Part shown: positions 10,201 through 17,640 of the stretch, one piece after another
How positions within the stretch are numbered: the stretch's first letter is position 1
Layout: each line of letters opens with the position of its first letter
Source of the DNA: Accumulibacter sp.
GTDB taxonomy: Bacteria > Pseudomonadota > Gammaproteobacteria > Burkholderiales > Rhodocyclaceae
Reading direction: 5' to 3'
DNA: 64,000 nt
Assembly: GCA_017302455.1 (NCBI GenBank)
Contig: JAFLDO010000023.1
Location: 1-64,000 of the forward strand
Translations under genes and position numbers: made by a program
The notes under the pieces: model-generated
Database searches by the model: none
Seen by the model: the letters and a program-made list of their open reading frames with translations, nothing else
What the model was told of the DNA's origin: nothing

Positions 10201-12526
10201 CGAGAATGCGCTGGCGCACCGTCGGCGAGGCGGCTTGCAGGACGAGCGGCGCCTCCTGCCACATTTCGGCGTCGTTCGACAGTTCTTCGAGGTCGCGGTA
10301 GGCGATCCGCAGCAGGCCGAGTTGTTCCAGGTTCGGGTTGTTGAAGCGCCAGCCGCGCCGCAGGTCGTAGTAGATTCGGTAGCCGAGAATGTTGCGCAGC
10401 GTGTCCTGGACCAGACGCCGGGCGTTGCCGCGCACGTCCGGATCCTGCATGAATTCGGCGCGCACTCCGGGGTCGTCGCGGTCGAAGCCGAGCGCAGCGA
10501 ACACGGCGCCGGCTATTGCACTTTCATCGAGTTCCTGTTGGGCGCTGGCCTGCACGGCTGCCAGCAACGCCGCCCGCTGCAGGAGGATCTGCAGGAAATC
10601 GTTGAAATGCCCGACCTGCAGCGCGGCATCCTGGCGGTTGTCTGAAAAGCCGAGCACCTTCTTGGCTTCGGCGCTCAACTGGGCGTCCTGCTCGTAGAGA
10701 TAGCGCAGGGAAGCGAGGGTCAGCATGGTGGTGGCCGAGCTACGACCTTCGCCGGAGAGTGCAGCCAAGCGCAGCGAATCGCGCCCGGCCGTGTGATGGA
10801 TCACTCCGCAGTTCAGGCAAAAGCCGAAGCTGCCAGGGATGTACCAACCAGGGACCCCGCCATTGTCCAGCGCACCCTCGCCGTTGAGCCGGACGTGGAC
10901 CGGCTGCCGACGCCGATAGGTCGATTTCAGGCGGTAGTTGTCCCCCGAACGCTCCAGCCAGGATTCCGGATAGCGGTCGAGAGTGTCCTCCCAGATCGCG
11001 GAGGTGTCCGGCATGAAGAAGCCGTTCCTGACCTCCTCATCCTCATGCGACCGGTCTTCGATGTTGCGCGGCGAGAACTGGCGGCCAAGGGGAGTATTCT
11101 CATCCCAGACCGGAAGGTATTCCTGACCGCAATCCCGGCAGAAATGCACCGAGTAGAGCTTGCGGCCCCGGTCGCCGGGAACGTACTGGCTGCCATCGAG
11201 CGTCAGGAAACGTTTGCCGGGTGCATCCAGCGTGGTGAACGCCTTGCCGCCGCCGGAAATGAACTGGTGCAGCTTGAAGGCAAACAGGCTGCGTCCGCCA
11301 TCCTCCGGCGGCTTGTCGGTAGTGTGATACGCCAGGAGCAGGAAGTCGGCGAGTATCTCGCGCGCCGTCCCTTCCGGAATGCCTGCATCAGAGGCGAGGC
11401 GGGTACCTGCAGCCTCGAGGGTCATTGGCCTGGCCCGGCGCCACTTGCCCTCCTCCCGCGCCAGACCGAGAGTGAGTTCGGTCCACACGGCCAGCGGGTG
11501 CGTCGCCAGGTCGGAGAATGCAGGATTCTCGGGCAGGCCAGTCCGAATTGCCGTCGTCAGGGAAGCACGGATGTGTTCAACGAGGAGCTTCTCCGGGGTA
11601 ATACGTTGCAGCGTTTCGGTGATCACATGCGCGGGCGAGATCGTGGTGCCGAACAGCCGCGTGGCGACTTCGGCAACGACGACATTGCGATCGGCCTCCG
11701 TGCCTTCCGTAGCCATCGTGGCTGAGGTGCCGATGCACTGCAGCCGATCGGTCAGTGCCTCACGAACCCGTCGCACCAGTAGGGCGACGTCGGCACCTTG
11801 GCGTCCGCGGTAGGTGTGCAACTCGTCGAGCACCAGAAAGCGCAAGCCTTTGGCGTTGCGGATGACGGCCTTGTCCTTTTCGTCCTGACGGGTCATCAGG
11901 AGTTCGAGCATCATGAAATTGGTGAGCAGGATGTCCGGCGGATGCGCCGCCAGGCGCTGGCGCTCCTCATCGTCCTCCTGGCCCGTGTAGCGGCCGAAAG
12001 TCACCGGTGGGTGATCCCCGTAGTCGCCCAGGAACTTGCCGAGTTCCTCGAGCTGGCTATTGGCCAGAGCGTTCATCGGGTAGATGACGATGGCGCGAGT
12101 CCGCGGCGCTGGGTCGGCTGCCTTTGCCTTGAGGATGGCATCAATGATCGGGATGAAGTAGGCGAGCGATTTGCCCGAGCCGGTACCGGTGGTCAGGACG
12201 TAGCTGGTACCCGTTTGAGCGAAACTGATCGCCTCCTCCTGATGCCTGAAGAGTTTCAGCGATACACCGGCCGAACTGACGCTCTTGCCCCCGCGGAAAA
12301 TTCGCGCGCACTCCGGGTGAAGACTGCCGGCCGTGACCAGTTCCTCGACGCTGTGGCCCGCCTTGAAGTTCGGATTGACCTGGACGAGCGGTGCAGGCCA
12401 GTAGCGTTGCGACTCGTAAGCAGCGGCAACGAAGGACGCAATGTCCTCGGACTTGATGCGCGTGAAACTGCGAGTGAACTGGCTGTATTCACCGACCAGT
12501 TTCTCCCTGAACTCGAAGACGTCCAT
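7220..12526 (-). CDS. Giant DEAD/DEAH-like helicase with DUF1998/MZB cluster and C-terminal nuclease-like domain (DrmA-DrmB fusion or DruE-like)
   Basis: 1768-aa protein, probably the core defence enzyme. The ATG at 12526 (MDVFEF) is preferred over one 48 nt upstream because the extra residues look non-coding. Motif I TGTGSGKS is at about 113-120, motif II DELH at 234-237, and motif VI QRSGRAGR at about 1035-1042, so some 750 residues separate the two RecA lobes. CxxC pairs occur at about 463 and 570 (CRDC, CLNC) and a CPAC/CVSC zinc ribbon at about 1332-1352. CEAGCYKC at about 1603-1610 is the DUF1998 hallmark found in DISARM DrmB and Druantia DruE. The tail (about 1660-1760) contains YIDGPQHD, RD and YVVRF, resembling DUF559/Vsr-type PD-(D/E)XK nucleases. 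It is the first gene of the leftward operon. The helicase-DUF1998 call is firm; nuclease activity is inferred. Confidence 0.85.
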   Translation of the reverse strand: MDVFEFREKLVGEYSQFTRSFTRIKSEDIASFVAAAYESQRYWPAPLVQVNPNFKAGHSVEELVTAGSLHPECARIFRGGKSVSSAGVSLKLFRHQEEAISFAQTGTSYVLTTGTGSGKSLAYFIPIIDAILKAKAADPAPRTRAIVIYPMNALANSQLEELGKFLGDYGDHPPVTFGRYTGQEDDEERQRLAAHPPDILLTNFMMLELLMTRQDEKDKAVIRNAKGLRFLVLDELHTYRGRQGADVALLVRRVREALTDRLQCIGTSATMATEGTEADRNVVVAEVATRLFGTTISPAHVITETLQRITPEKLLVEHIRASLTTAIRTGLPENPAFSDLATHPLAVWTELTLGLAREEGKWRRARPMTLEAAGTRLASDAGIPEGTAREILADFLLLAYHTTDKPPEDGGRSLFAFKLHQFISGGGKAFTTLDAPGKRFLTLDGSQYVPGDRGRKLYSVHFCRDCGQEYLPVWDENTPLGRQFSPRNIEDRSHEDEEVRNGFFMPDTSAIWEDTLDRYPESWLERSGDNYRLKSTYRRRQPVHVRLNGEGALDNGGVPGWYIPGSFGFCLNCGVIHHTAGRDSLRLAALSGEGRSSATTMLTLASLRYLYEQDAQLSAEAKKVLGFSDNRQDAALQVGHFNDFLQILLQRAALLAAVQASAQQELDESAIAGAVFAALGFDRDDPGVRAEFMQDPDVRGNARRLVQDTLRNILGYRIYYDLRRGWRFNNPNLEQLGLLRIAYRDLEELSNDAEMWQEAPLVLQAASPTVRQRILDMVFESMRQGLCLASRYLDRAELDRLKTASYANLREPWGFTEDEHPVAASWFITVSRPLDEDRRNVEYLVSGSARSRLGRLLKQPATWREEDEADNPHAARIRDEHYQDIIAALLKAAKTYGLVVAEETEFGMTGYQLNGSAIVWRLGDGQSARGASDNAFFRGLYANIAGLLANPAHRLFDFEAREHTAQVEQDDRLEREARFRFTRKDRDEWLEKTGKPLEWLPVMFCSPTMELGVDISSLNTVYLRNVPPTPANYAQRSGRAGRAGQPALVITYCAAQSPHDQYFFRDPVRMVHGQVNPPTLDLANRELIQSHLHAVWLAETGVKLDKSIRGLLDMNAEQAPLAEHLRQSLDADAPQRRAHARGLSILAVLAGELTAEKAPWYDEHFAERVFARAFAAFNAALDRWRDLFTATKRQMEINQRVMNNPAASERERKDAKQRHDEAFRQQSLLLQESGSANSDFYTYRYLASQGFLPGYNFPRLPLMAYIPARRGKIGRENFLTRPRFLALGEFGPYSLIYHEGSQYRVTRAMLGVSGDDQVALGARLTTEVARICPACGYGHFRSQRDADRCVSCNAPLADAREVQDLYRIENVSTRRAERITANEEERVRQGYEMQTTIQFAEQDGRLQRLDSHLADGAETVLTLQYGPAATVWRMNFGWRRRKDKSILGFMINPVTGHWVGGAEESGEPEPDAPPDRTPPQQIVPYVEDRRNVLIVRPPETFEAATMATLQYALKRGIEAVYQLEESELMAEPLPGRDNRQAILLYESAEGGAGVLTRLASEPAALARVAEEALRIMHYQRPADGLWERETLVQDVDAAGKPICEAGCYKCLLSYYNQPDHTVIDRQDAANEGKALDILCRLTRAQGRLGTFGRTPERHEDELARLSGSSLEQAWLAHVDRHGYRRPDRGQESIPDCNTCADFFYADWKAAIYIDGPQHDEAAQRERDEAINRALAASGHYVVRFPKEQARWPEIFTAHAGLFGPSNDH

Positions 12527-12793
12527 GTTTGCCTTGTTCTTGGTTATTTTCTCGGCGCAGCGGCAGCGACCCACTGCTTACACCAACCCAATCGCACGCT
12601 CTGGTCAACCCGCCGCAGCATACGGACACGACCCGCTCCCTGTTCGGCAGCCTCAAACTCCCCAAGTCGGCTCTTTTCGTGAGCGAGCCTTTGACCGCAA
12701 TCCTTCAATGGCGACGGCTTGCATGCCATGATACAACCTCGGGAGCTCACCTATCGAGCCTGTAAAGCCATACATCGTCCTCGGATGTCAGCC
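12527..12793. promoter_or_regulatory. Divergent regulatory region between the helicase operon and the WYL regulator gene
   Basis: This 267-bp gap separates two divergent starts and must hold the promoters of the defence operon and of the WYL gene. A weak AAGG Shine-Dalgarno precedes the leftward ATG at 12526. No strong inverted repeat was found, so the operator expected for the adjacent HTH-WYL regulator could not be placed. Confidence 0.45.
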
Positions 12794-13774
12794 ATGAGCA
12801 GCCTGCAACGTATCTACCAGATCGACCAGATTCTCGGCGCTCGCCACTCGGTCACGCGCGCGGAACTGCAGGAGCGCCTGGGCGTTTCCTGGGCGACGCT
12901 GAAGCGCGACATCGCCTACATGCGCGACCGCCTGAACGCCCCGCTGATCTTCGACCGCCACCTGGGCGGCTACCGTTTCGAGACGGCCGAGCAGCGGGTT
13001 GGCCCGCAGTATGAACTCCCCGGCCTGTGGTTCACCGCCGAGGAAATCCATGCGTTGCTGACCATGCAGCATCTGCTCTCGAACCTCGACACCGGCGGCC
13101 TGCTCGGACCGCAGATCCAGCCTCTGCTCGCTCGCCTCACCGGCCTGCTCGGCACGGCCGACAACCCGGTCGAGGAAATCCAGCGCCGCATCCGCATCCA
13201 GACGGTCGGCGCGCGGGATTTCCATCTCGACCACTTCCAGGCAGTAGGCTCGGCCCTGTTGCGGCGAAAGCGCCTTATCATCCGCTACCATGCACGCGGC
13301 ACCGACGCAGTGACCGAGCGGGAAATCTCGCCGCAACGCCTCAACCACTACCGCCACAACTGGTATCTCGATGCCTGGTGTCATCTACGCGATGGCTTGC
13401 GTGCCTTCTCGGTCGACGCCATCGAACACGCGGAAATCCTCGACAAACGCGCCAGGGATGTTGCCGACAAGCGCCTCGACGAGGTGCTCGGCTCCGGTTA
13501 CGGGATCTTCGCGGGCGACCGGGTCTCCTGGGCTGTGCTGCGCTTCACGCCGGAACGAGCGCGCTGGGTCGCCTCGGAGCGCTGGCACCCGAAGCAGGAA
13601 AGCAGGCTCCTCGACGACGGCAGCTACGAGCTGCGCGTGCCCTATGCCGATGATCGCGAATTGATCATGGACATCCTCAAGTACGGCAGCGACTGCGAGG
13701 TCGTCGAACCGGCGGCGCTGCAGGCAAGAGTGGCGAAGGAGTTGCGGCGCGCGCTGGAAAATTATCGCGGGTAG
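12794..13774 (+). CDS. HTH-WYL domain transcriptional regulator
   Basis: 326-aa regulator divergent from the helicase operon. The N-terminus from MSSLQRIYQIDQIL is a DeoR/HTH_11-like winged helix (RAELQERLGVSWATLKRD being the recognition region). The central WYL domain shows NWYLDAWCHLRDGLRAFSVD with the characteristic W-Y-L and RxFxxDxI features, followed by a C-terminal WCX-like segment. Two ATGs at 12785 and 12794 are possible; the second was chosen because it begins at the conserved helix. Regulators of this architecture (BrxR/CapW type) commonly repress phage-defence operons and sense nucleic acid. Repression of the neighbouring operon is therefore likely but unproven from sequence. Confidence 0.85.
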   Translation: MSSLQRIYQIDQILGARHSVTRAELQERLGVSWATLKRDIAYMRDRLNAPLIFDRHLGGYRFETAEQRVGPQYELPGLWFTAEEIHALLTMQHLLSNLDTGGLLGPQIQPLLARLTGLLGTADNPVEEIQRRIRIQTVGARDFHLDHFQAVGSALLRRKRLIIRYHARGTDAVTEREISPQRLNHYRHNWYLDAWCHLRDGLRAFSVDAIEHAEILDKRARDVADKRLDEVLGSGYGIFAGDRVSWAVLRFTPERARWVASERWHPKQESRLLDDGSYELRVPYADDRELIMDILKYGSDCEVVEPAALQARVAKELRRALENYRG

Positions 13775-13846
13775 CGGCTTGGCTGGCTCACTTGGTGAGC
13801 CCCGCGGGGATCACACTGGCTTCCGTCAACCCCACCGGAGCCCGCC

Positions 13847-14023
13847 ATGCCCTCTCGCGACCCCAGCTTCTTCGACCGCCTGCAGACGATGTTCAACCTG
13901 CTCATCGGCGTCACCGATACGCACGCCTTGCCGCACGCCTTTCGTGAGCCGGCACCCTGGGAAATCGACCCAGACGGTTTCCAGCGCCCGGCCGTCTGGC
14001 GACGTCGTCGCCAGGCCCGCTAA
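13847..14023 (+). CDS. Small hypothetical protein (58 aa)
   Basis: Open frame of 58 codons starting MPSRDPSFFDRLQTMF and ending in an arginine-rich tail (WRRRRQAR). A GGAG Shine-Dalgarno lies 7 nt before the ATG, which is the main reason for calling it. No signal peptide, membrane segment or known motif is visible. It stands alone between the WYL gene and hipB, in the same direction as both. It could be an accessory of the defence island or an unrelated small gene. Coding status is plausible rather than certain. Confidence 0.4.
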   Translation: MPSRDPSFFDRLQTMFNLLIGVTDTHALPHAFREPAPWEIDPDGFQRPAVWRRRRQAR

Positions 14024-14530
14024 GCGGACCGCACGATGTCCTCTCCGGCGGCAAACCGCCAGTCGCTGCGGGAGCGACGGCCCGATGGCACGCGCACAGG
14101 CTCACGCATGCGTGGCATCCTGCCCACGTGAAGCCTGCAAGGCATTTCCGGAACAAGGTTCGCTGTCGCATCCTGTGAGCCTGCGGCGGGCGATGCTTCA
14201 TTCACGGCACGAGATAACGTAGCCTGGCCGAAAGGCCGTCGCCGAGTCGACGACGAAAACAGTTTTGGGCAGGGGCGATCGAGGGCGGCGGTGCAATTCG
14301 AGCTCGAAGGATATGTGCCCTGACCGCGGGGGTGCTCAACGACGGAGTTCTTGACCCGGCGCCGTCGCGAGATCCCATGGGGTTTTCTCGCCTCTGCGAT
14401 CTCGCACGCCATGGAGGCCTCCCGTAAACACGGCATGATCACCGATGAGCTGATAGACTGACATCCTTAACGTGCCGCTTATGAGGACAAAGCGGCACTA
14501 ACCGGCACAACCTTACCGTATAAACTAGCA
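14024..14530. other. Intergenic region upstream of hipBA
   Basis: 507 bp without a convincing gene. The only open frames are biased in composition and lack ribosome sites. Short GC-rich palindromes are present (for example ggccgaaaggcc near 14226). The last 60 bp carry the hipBA promoter and operator described separately. Nothing else was recognised. Confidence 0.5.
14472..14498. promoter_or_regulatory. Probable HipB operator overlapping the hipBA promoter
   Basis: A perfect 9-bp inverted repeat, GTGCCGCTT (14472-14480) and AAGCGGCAC (14490-14498), is centred 46 nt before the hipB start. A CTGACA element at 14458-14463 and TATGAG at 14480-14485 (16-bp spacer) would place the -10 between the arms, so a dimeric HTH repressor bound here would block transcription. 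This matches autoregulation of hipBA modules by HipB. A further half-like copy (ccggcac) follows at 14502-14508. Confidence 0.6.
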
Positions 14531-14845
14531 ATGACTGCCTTGCTGTTCAGCACCCCGCACGAACTTCAGCACCAGCTCGGTGAGCGCCTGAAGCGCTTGC
14601 GTTTGAGTCGGAACCTGGATCAGCGCACCACGGCCGAGAAGGCCGGCATTTCGGAGAAGGCCCTGCGCAATCTCGAAACCGGCCGAGGATCGACCGTCGA
14701 GACGCTGCTACGCGTACTGAAGGCGCTCGATTCACTGCAAGGGATCGACCTGCTCGCGCCCGAAGCCACCGTCAATCCGCTCGACCTGCTGCGCCAGTCC
14801 AAGCCAGCGCAGCGCGCCCGCCGACGTCCGACGGCGAGCGGATGA
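14531..14845 (+). CDS. hipB: HipB-family antitoxin, XRE-type repressor
   Basis: 104-aa DNA-binding protein. An HTH_XRE domain covers about residues 10-70, with RLKRLRLSRNLDQRTTAEKA and GISEKALRNLETGR forming the helix-turn-helix, followed by a short basic tail (RARRRPTASG) that could contact HipA or DNA. Its last codons overlap the hipA start by 4 nt (ATGA), so the two are translationally coupled, which is the standard order of hipBA modules. It should bind and neutralise HipA and repress its own promoter through the inverted repeat at 14472-14498. The assignment is clear from the domain and its partner. Confidence 0.85.
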   Translation: MTALLFSTPHELQHQLGERLKRLRLSRNLDQRTTAEKAGISEKALRNLETGRGSTVETLLRVLKALDSLQGIDLLAPEATVNPLDLLRQSKPAQRARRRPTASG

Positions 14846-16131
14846 ACACCCCGGTCATCGAAATTCGTATCTGGGGCCAGCGCGTCGGCGCGGTCGCGCC
14901 CGATCCGCGCCTCGGCTGCTATGTGTTTGCCTATGACCCCGCCTGGCGACGCAGCGGCATCGACCTGGCGCCGCTGACCATGCCCGTGGGCGATCCACGC
15001 CCGAGTTTTGCCTTCCCCGAACTGTCCGAAGCCAGCTACAGACGCCTCCCCGGTCTGCTCGCCGATGCCTTGCCGGACGATTTCGGCAACGCCTTGATCG
15101 ACGCCTGGATGAGCGCGCGCGGCGTCGAGCGGCGCGCCGTCACCACCCTCGACCGCCTGGCCTACATGGGCCGGCGCGGCATGGGTGCGCTCGAGTTCAA
15201 GCCGGCGCGCGGCGCCCACCGCGAGAGCGCCGAACCGCTGGCGATGAAGAGTCTGGTCGAAGCCGCACGCCAGGTCATCCACGCCGACCTGTCCGGCGAC
15301 GTCCAGGCACAGGCCGCGCTCGCCAACATCATCCGCGTCGGCACGTCGGCCGGCGGCGCACGCGCCAAGGCGGTCGTTGCCTGGAATCCACTGAGCAAGG
15401 AAATCCGCAGCGGGCAGTTCGACGCCGCCCCCGGCTTCGAGCACTGGCTGCTCAAGTTCGATGGTGTCGGCCACGACTCGGAACTGGGCAGCAGCGCCGA
15501 CTACGGGCGCATCGAGTATGCCTACCACTTGATGGCGAGTGCCGCGGGTATTCGCATGTCGCCCTGCCGCCTGCTCGAAGAAAGCGGTAGGGCGCACTTC
15601 ATGACCCGCCGTTTCGACCGCGATGTCGTCGATGGCGCCACGGTCCGGCACCATGTGCAGACGCTCTGCGCCATGAGCCATCTGGACTACAAGCAGCGCG
15701 CCACGCACGCCTATGCACAGCTGTTCATGACCATCGCGCGGCTCCGGCTCGGCGACGAGGCACTCGGGCAGGCGTTCCGGCGTATGGCCTTCAATGTCTT
15801 GGCGAAAAACTGCGACGACCATACCAAGAACTTTGCCTTCCGCCTGAAGCAAGGCGGGAACTGGGAACTGGCGCCGGCGTACGACGTGACGCACGCGCAC
15901 AACCCAAGGGGCCAGTGGACCTACCAGCACCTGCTGAGCGTCAACGGCAAGTTCAGCGGCATCACCCGCAGCGACCTGCTCGTCGAGGCCGAGCGTTTCG
16001 GTGTCCGCCGCCCGCTCGAGGCCCTCGCCGACGTGGGCGCGGCGCTTGATGCCTGGCCCGAGTTCGCGCGCCAGGCCGGCCTCGCCGAGCAATCGACCAC
16101 TACTATCCGTAGCGACTTCGAGCCGTTATGA
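14842..16131 (+). CDS. hipA: HipA-family serine/threonine kinase toxin
   Basis: 429-aa protein kinase-like toxin. In E. coli HipA phosphorylates glutamyl-tRNA synthetase and triggers persistence; the target here is unknown. The N-terminal subdomain (about 1-110) is followed by the glycine-rich loop TSAGGARAKAVVAW (about 168-181), then the kinase core EYAYHLMASAAG and FMTRRFDRD. The catalytic segment CDDHTKNF has D326 and N330, and YDVT supplies the metal-binding D348. All expected kinase residues are present, so the toxin looks intact. It is coupled to hipB by an ATGA overlap. Placement beside a restriction-like operon suggests a defence or abortive-infection role, but this is context only. 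Confidence 0.85.
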   Translation: MNTPVIEIRIWGQRVGAVAPDPRLGCYVFAYDPAWRRSGIDLAPLTMPVGDPRPSFAFPELSEASYRRLPGLLADALPDDFGNALIDAWMSARGVERRAVTTLDRLAYMGRRGMGALEFKPARGAHRESAEPLAMKSLVEAARQVIHADLSGDVQAQAALANIIRVGTSAGGARAKAVVAWNPLSKEIRSGQFDAAPGFEHWLLKFDGVGHDSELGSSADYGRIEYAYHLMASAAGIRMSPCRLLEESGRAHFMTRRFDRDVVDGATVRHHVQTLCAMSHLDYKQRATHAYAQLFMTIARLRLGDEALGQAFRRMAFNVLAKNCDDHTKNFAFRLKQGGNWELAPAYDVTHAHNPRGQWTYQHLLSVNGKFSGITRSDLLVEAERFGVRRPLEALADVGAALDAWPEFARQAGLAEQSTTTIRSDFEPL

Positions 16132-16386
16132 AGGGCCACCCATGCGGCAAACGGTGCCGTGGCGTCGAAAGCAGGTCGCCCAGGCGCGTCTTGCCGCCGC
16201 CAGCGGAGCCCATCGGGCGTCGCGACGCCCTGGCTGTTGGGCGGGCTGATCCCCAGGCCGACGAACTGAAGCGGCAAACAGACGCGCTGGGTATCCGCAT
16301 GGCTCGATGTCTCGCCCGCCGAAGTGCACGGGTGTCGACTGCGCGGGACGCCGATGAGCGGCATTGCAGGGCATCCAAAAAAAAAA
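16132..16386. other. Intergenic region between hipA and the thiolase terminator
   Basis: About 250 bp between convergent genes. A leftward frame contains a fortuitous P-loop-like GSAGGGKT string but lacks a start signal, length and any second motif. Nothing else was recognised. Confidence 0.4.
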
Positions 16387-16409
16387 GCCCGACCGGAAAA
16401 CGGTCGGGC
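16387..16409 (-). terminator. Rho-independent terminator of the thiolase gene
   Basis: A perfect 9-bp stem, GCCCGACCG/CGGTCGGGC, with loop GAAAA lies 25 nt past the thiolase stop. Read on the minus strand it is followed by ten T residues (16377-16386). On the plus strand there is no T-run, so it serves the leftward gene. Confidence 0.9.
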
Positions 16410-16434
16410 TTCTGAAACACGAAGAGCCGCGGTC

Positions 16435-17616
16435 TCAGGCGCGCTCGAAGATCACCGCAATACCCTGCCCGCCACCGATGCACATCGTCACCAGCGCGTA
16501 CTTGCCGCCTGTGCGCTGCAACTCGTAGATCGCCTTGGTGGCGATGAAAGCGCCGGAGCAGCCGACCGGGTGGCCGAGGGCGATTGCGCCGCCGTTCGGG
16601 TTGGTCTTCACCGGGTCGAGGCCAAGGCCCTTGTTGACCGCAATCGCTTGTGCGGCAAAGGCTTCGTTGGCCTCGATGACGTCCATCTGGTCGAGCGTCA
16701 GGCCCGCCTTCTTGAGCACCAGCTTGCTTGCCGGGATCGGGCCTTCGCCCATGATCTCGTTCGGCACGCCGGCGATGGCGTAGGCTACCAGACGCGCAAT
16801 CGGCTTCTGACCCGCCTGGGCAGCAACGTCAGCCGCGGCGAGCATGAGGAAAGCGGCACCGTCATTGATGCCCGAAGCGTTACCGGCGGTTACCGTCCCA
16901 TCCTTGATGAAAGCGGGCTTCATCTTGGCCAGGGCTTCGATTGTCGTTCCCGCCTTGACGTGCTCGTCGGTGTCGAAGACGACATCGCCCTTGCGGGTCT
17001 TCATGACGATCGGCACGATCTGCGACTTGAAGCGGCCCTCGGCAATCGCGGCACCGGCACGGCGCTGCGATTCGACCGAAAACGCATCCTGCTCTTCGCG
17101 GCTGATGTTCCACTTCTTGGCCAGGTTCTCGGCGGTGACCCCCATGTGTCCGACACCGAACGGATCGCTGAGTGTGGCAACCATCATGTCGATGGCCTTG
17201 GCATCGCCCATGCGAGCGCCCGAGCGCATTGCCGGCAGCATGTAGGAACCGCGTGACATGACCTCGACACCGCCACCAATCCCATAGTCGGAGTCGCCGA
17301 GCATGATGTTCTGGGCAGCAGACACCACACCTTGCAGGCCCGACGCGCACAGACGGTTGACCGCCATGGCCACCGAGTCCATCGGCAGACCGGCCTGAAT
17401 GGACGCCACGCGGGCAACGTACGCGAAGCGCGAATCGGTTGGAATGACGTTGCCGACGGCAACGTAATTTACTTGCTGGGGATCGACGCCGGAACGGGCG
17501 ATCGACTCCTTCATCACCATGCCGGCCAGTTCATGCGGTTCCATGTTGGCGAGTGAACCACCAAAGGTACCAATGGCCGAACGGACCGCACTCAGAACGA
17601 CGACTTCTCTGCTCAT
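16435..17616 (-). CDS. Acetyl-CoA C-acetyltransferase (PhaA/BktB-type thiolase)
   Basis: 393-aa biosynthetic thiolase condensing two acetyl-CoA to acetoacetyl-CoA, or propionyl- with acetyl-CoA in BktB-like forms. This is the first step of polyhydroxyalkanoate synthesis and is reversible in fatty-acid breakdown. The nucleophile is C90 in NRLCASGLQ, the catalytic H349 lies in GGAIALGHPVGCSGA, and C379 in MCIGGGQG; the length is typical. It is followed by a strong terminator and preceded by the decayed cobD-like remnant. No phaB or phaC is adjacent, so participation in PHA synthesis is likely only from general knowledge of the family. Confidence 0.92.
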   Translation of the reverse strand: MSREVVVLSAVRSAIGTFGGSLANMEPHELAGMVMKESIARSGVDPQQVNYVAVGNVIPTDSRFAYVARVASIQAGLPMDSVAMAVNRLCASGLQGVVSAAQNIMLGDSDYGIGGGVEVMSRGSYMLPAMRSGARMGDAKAIDMMVATLSDPFGVGHMGVTAENLAKKWNISREEQDAFSVESQRRAGAAIAEGRFKSQIVPIVMKTRKGDVVFDTDEHVKAGTTIEALAKMKPAFIKDGTVTAGNASGINDGAAFLMLAAADVAAQAGQKPIARLVAYAIAGVPNEIMGEGPIPASKLVLKKAGLTLDQMDVIEANEAFAAQAIAVNKGLGLDPVKTNPNGGAIALGHPVGCSGAFIATKAIYELQRTGGKYALVTMCIGGGQGIAVIFERA

Positions 17617-17640
17617 GAAGAAACTCCTGTAATTAATCGA

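Noticed and set aside
7997..10645. Rightward frame of 882 codons
   Set aside because: Antisense to the giant helicase, whose motifs on the other strand are clear.
1..13774. Standard BREX system
   Set aside because: No PglZ phosphatase, BrxA, BrxB or Lon-like gene is present; the methylase alone is not diagnostic.
16103..16483. P-loop-like string GSAGGGKT in a leftward frame after hipA
   Set aside because: No second NTPase motif, no ribosome site, and the frame runs through a terminator.
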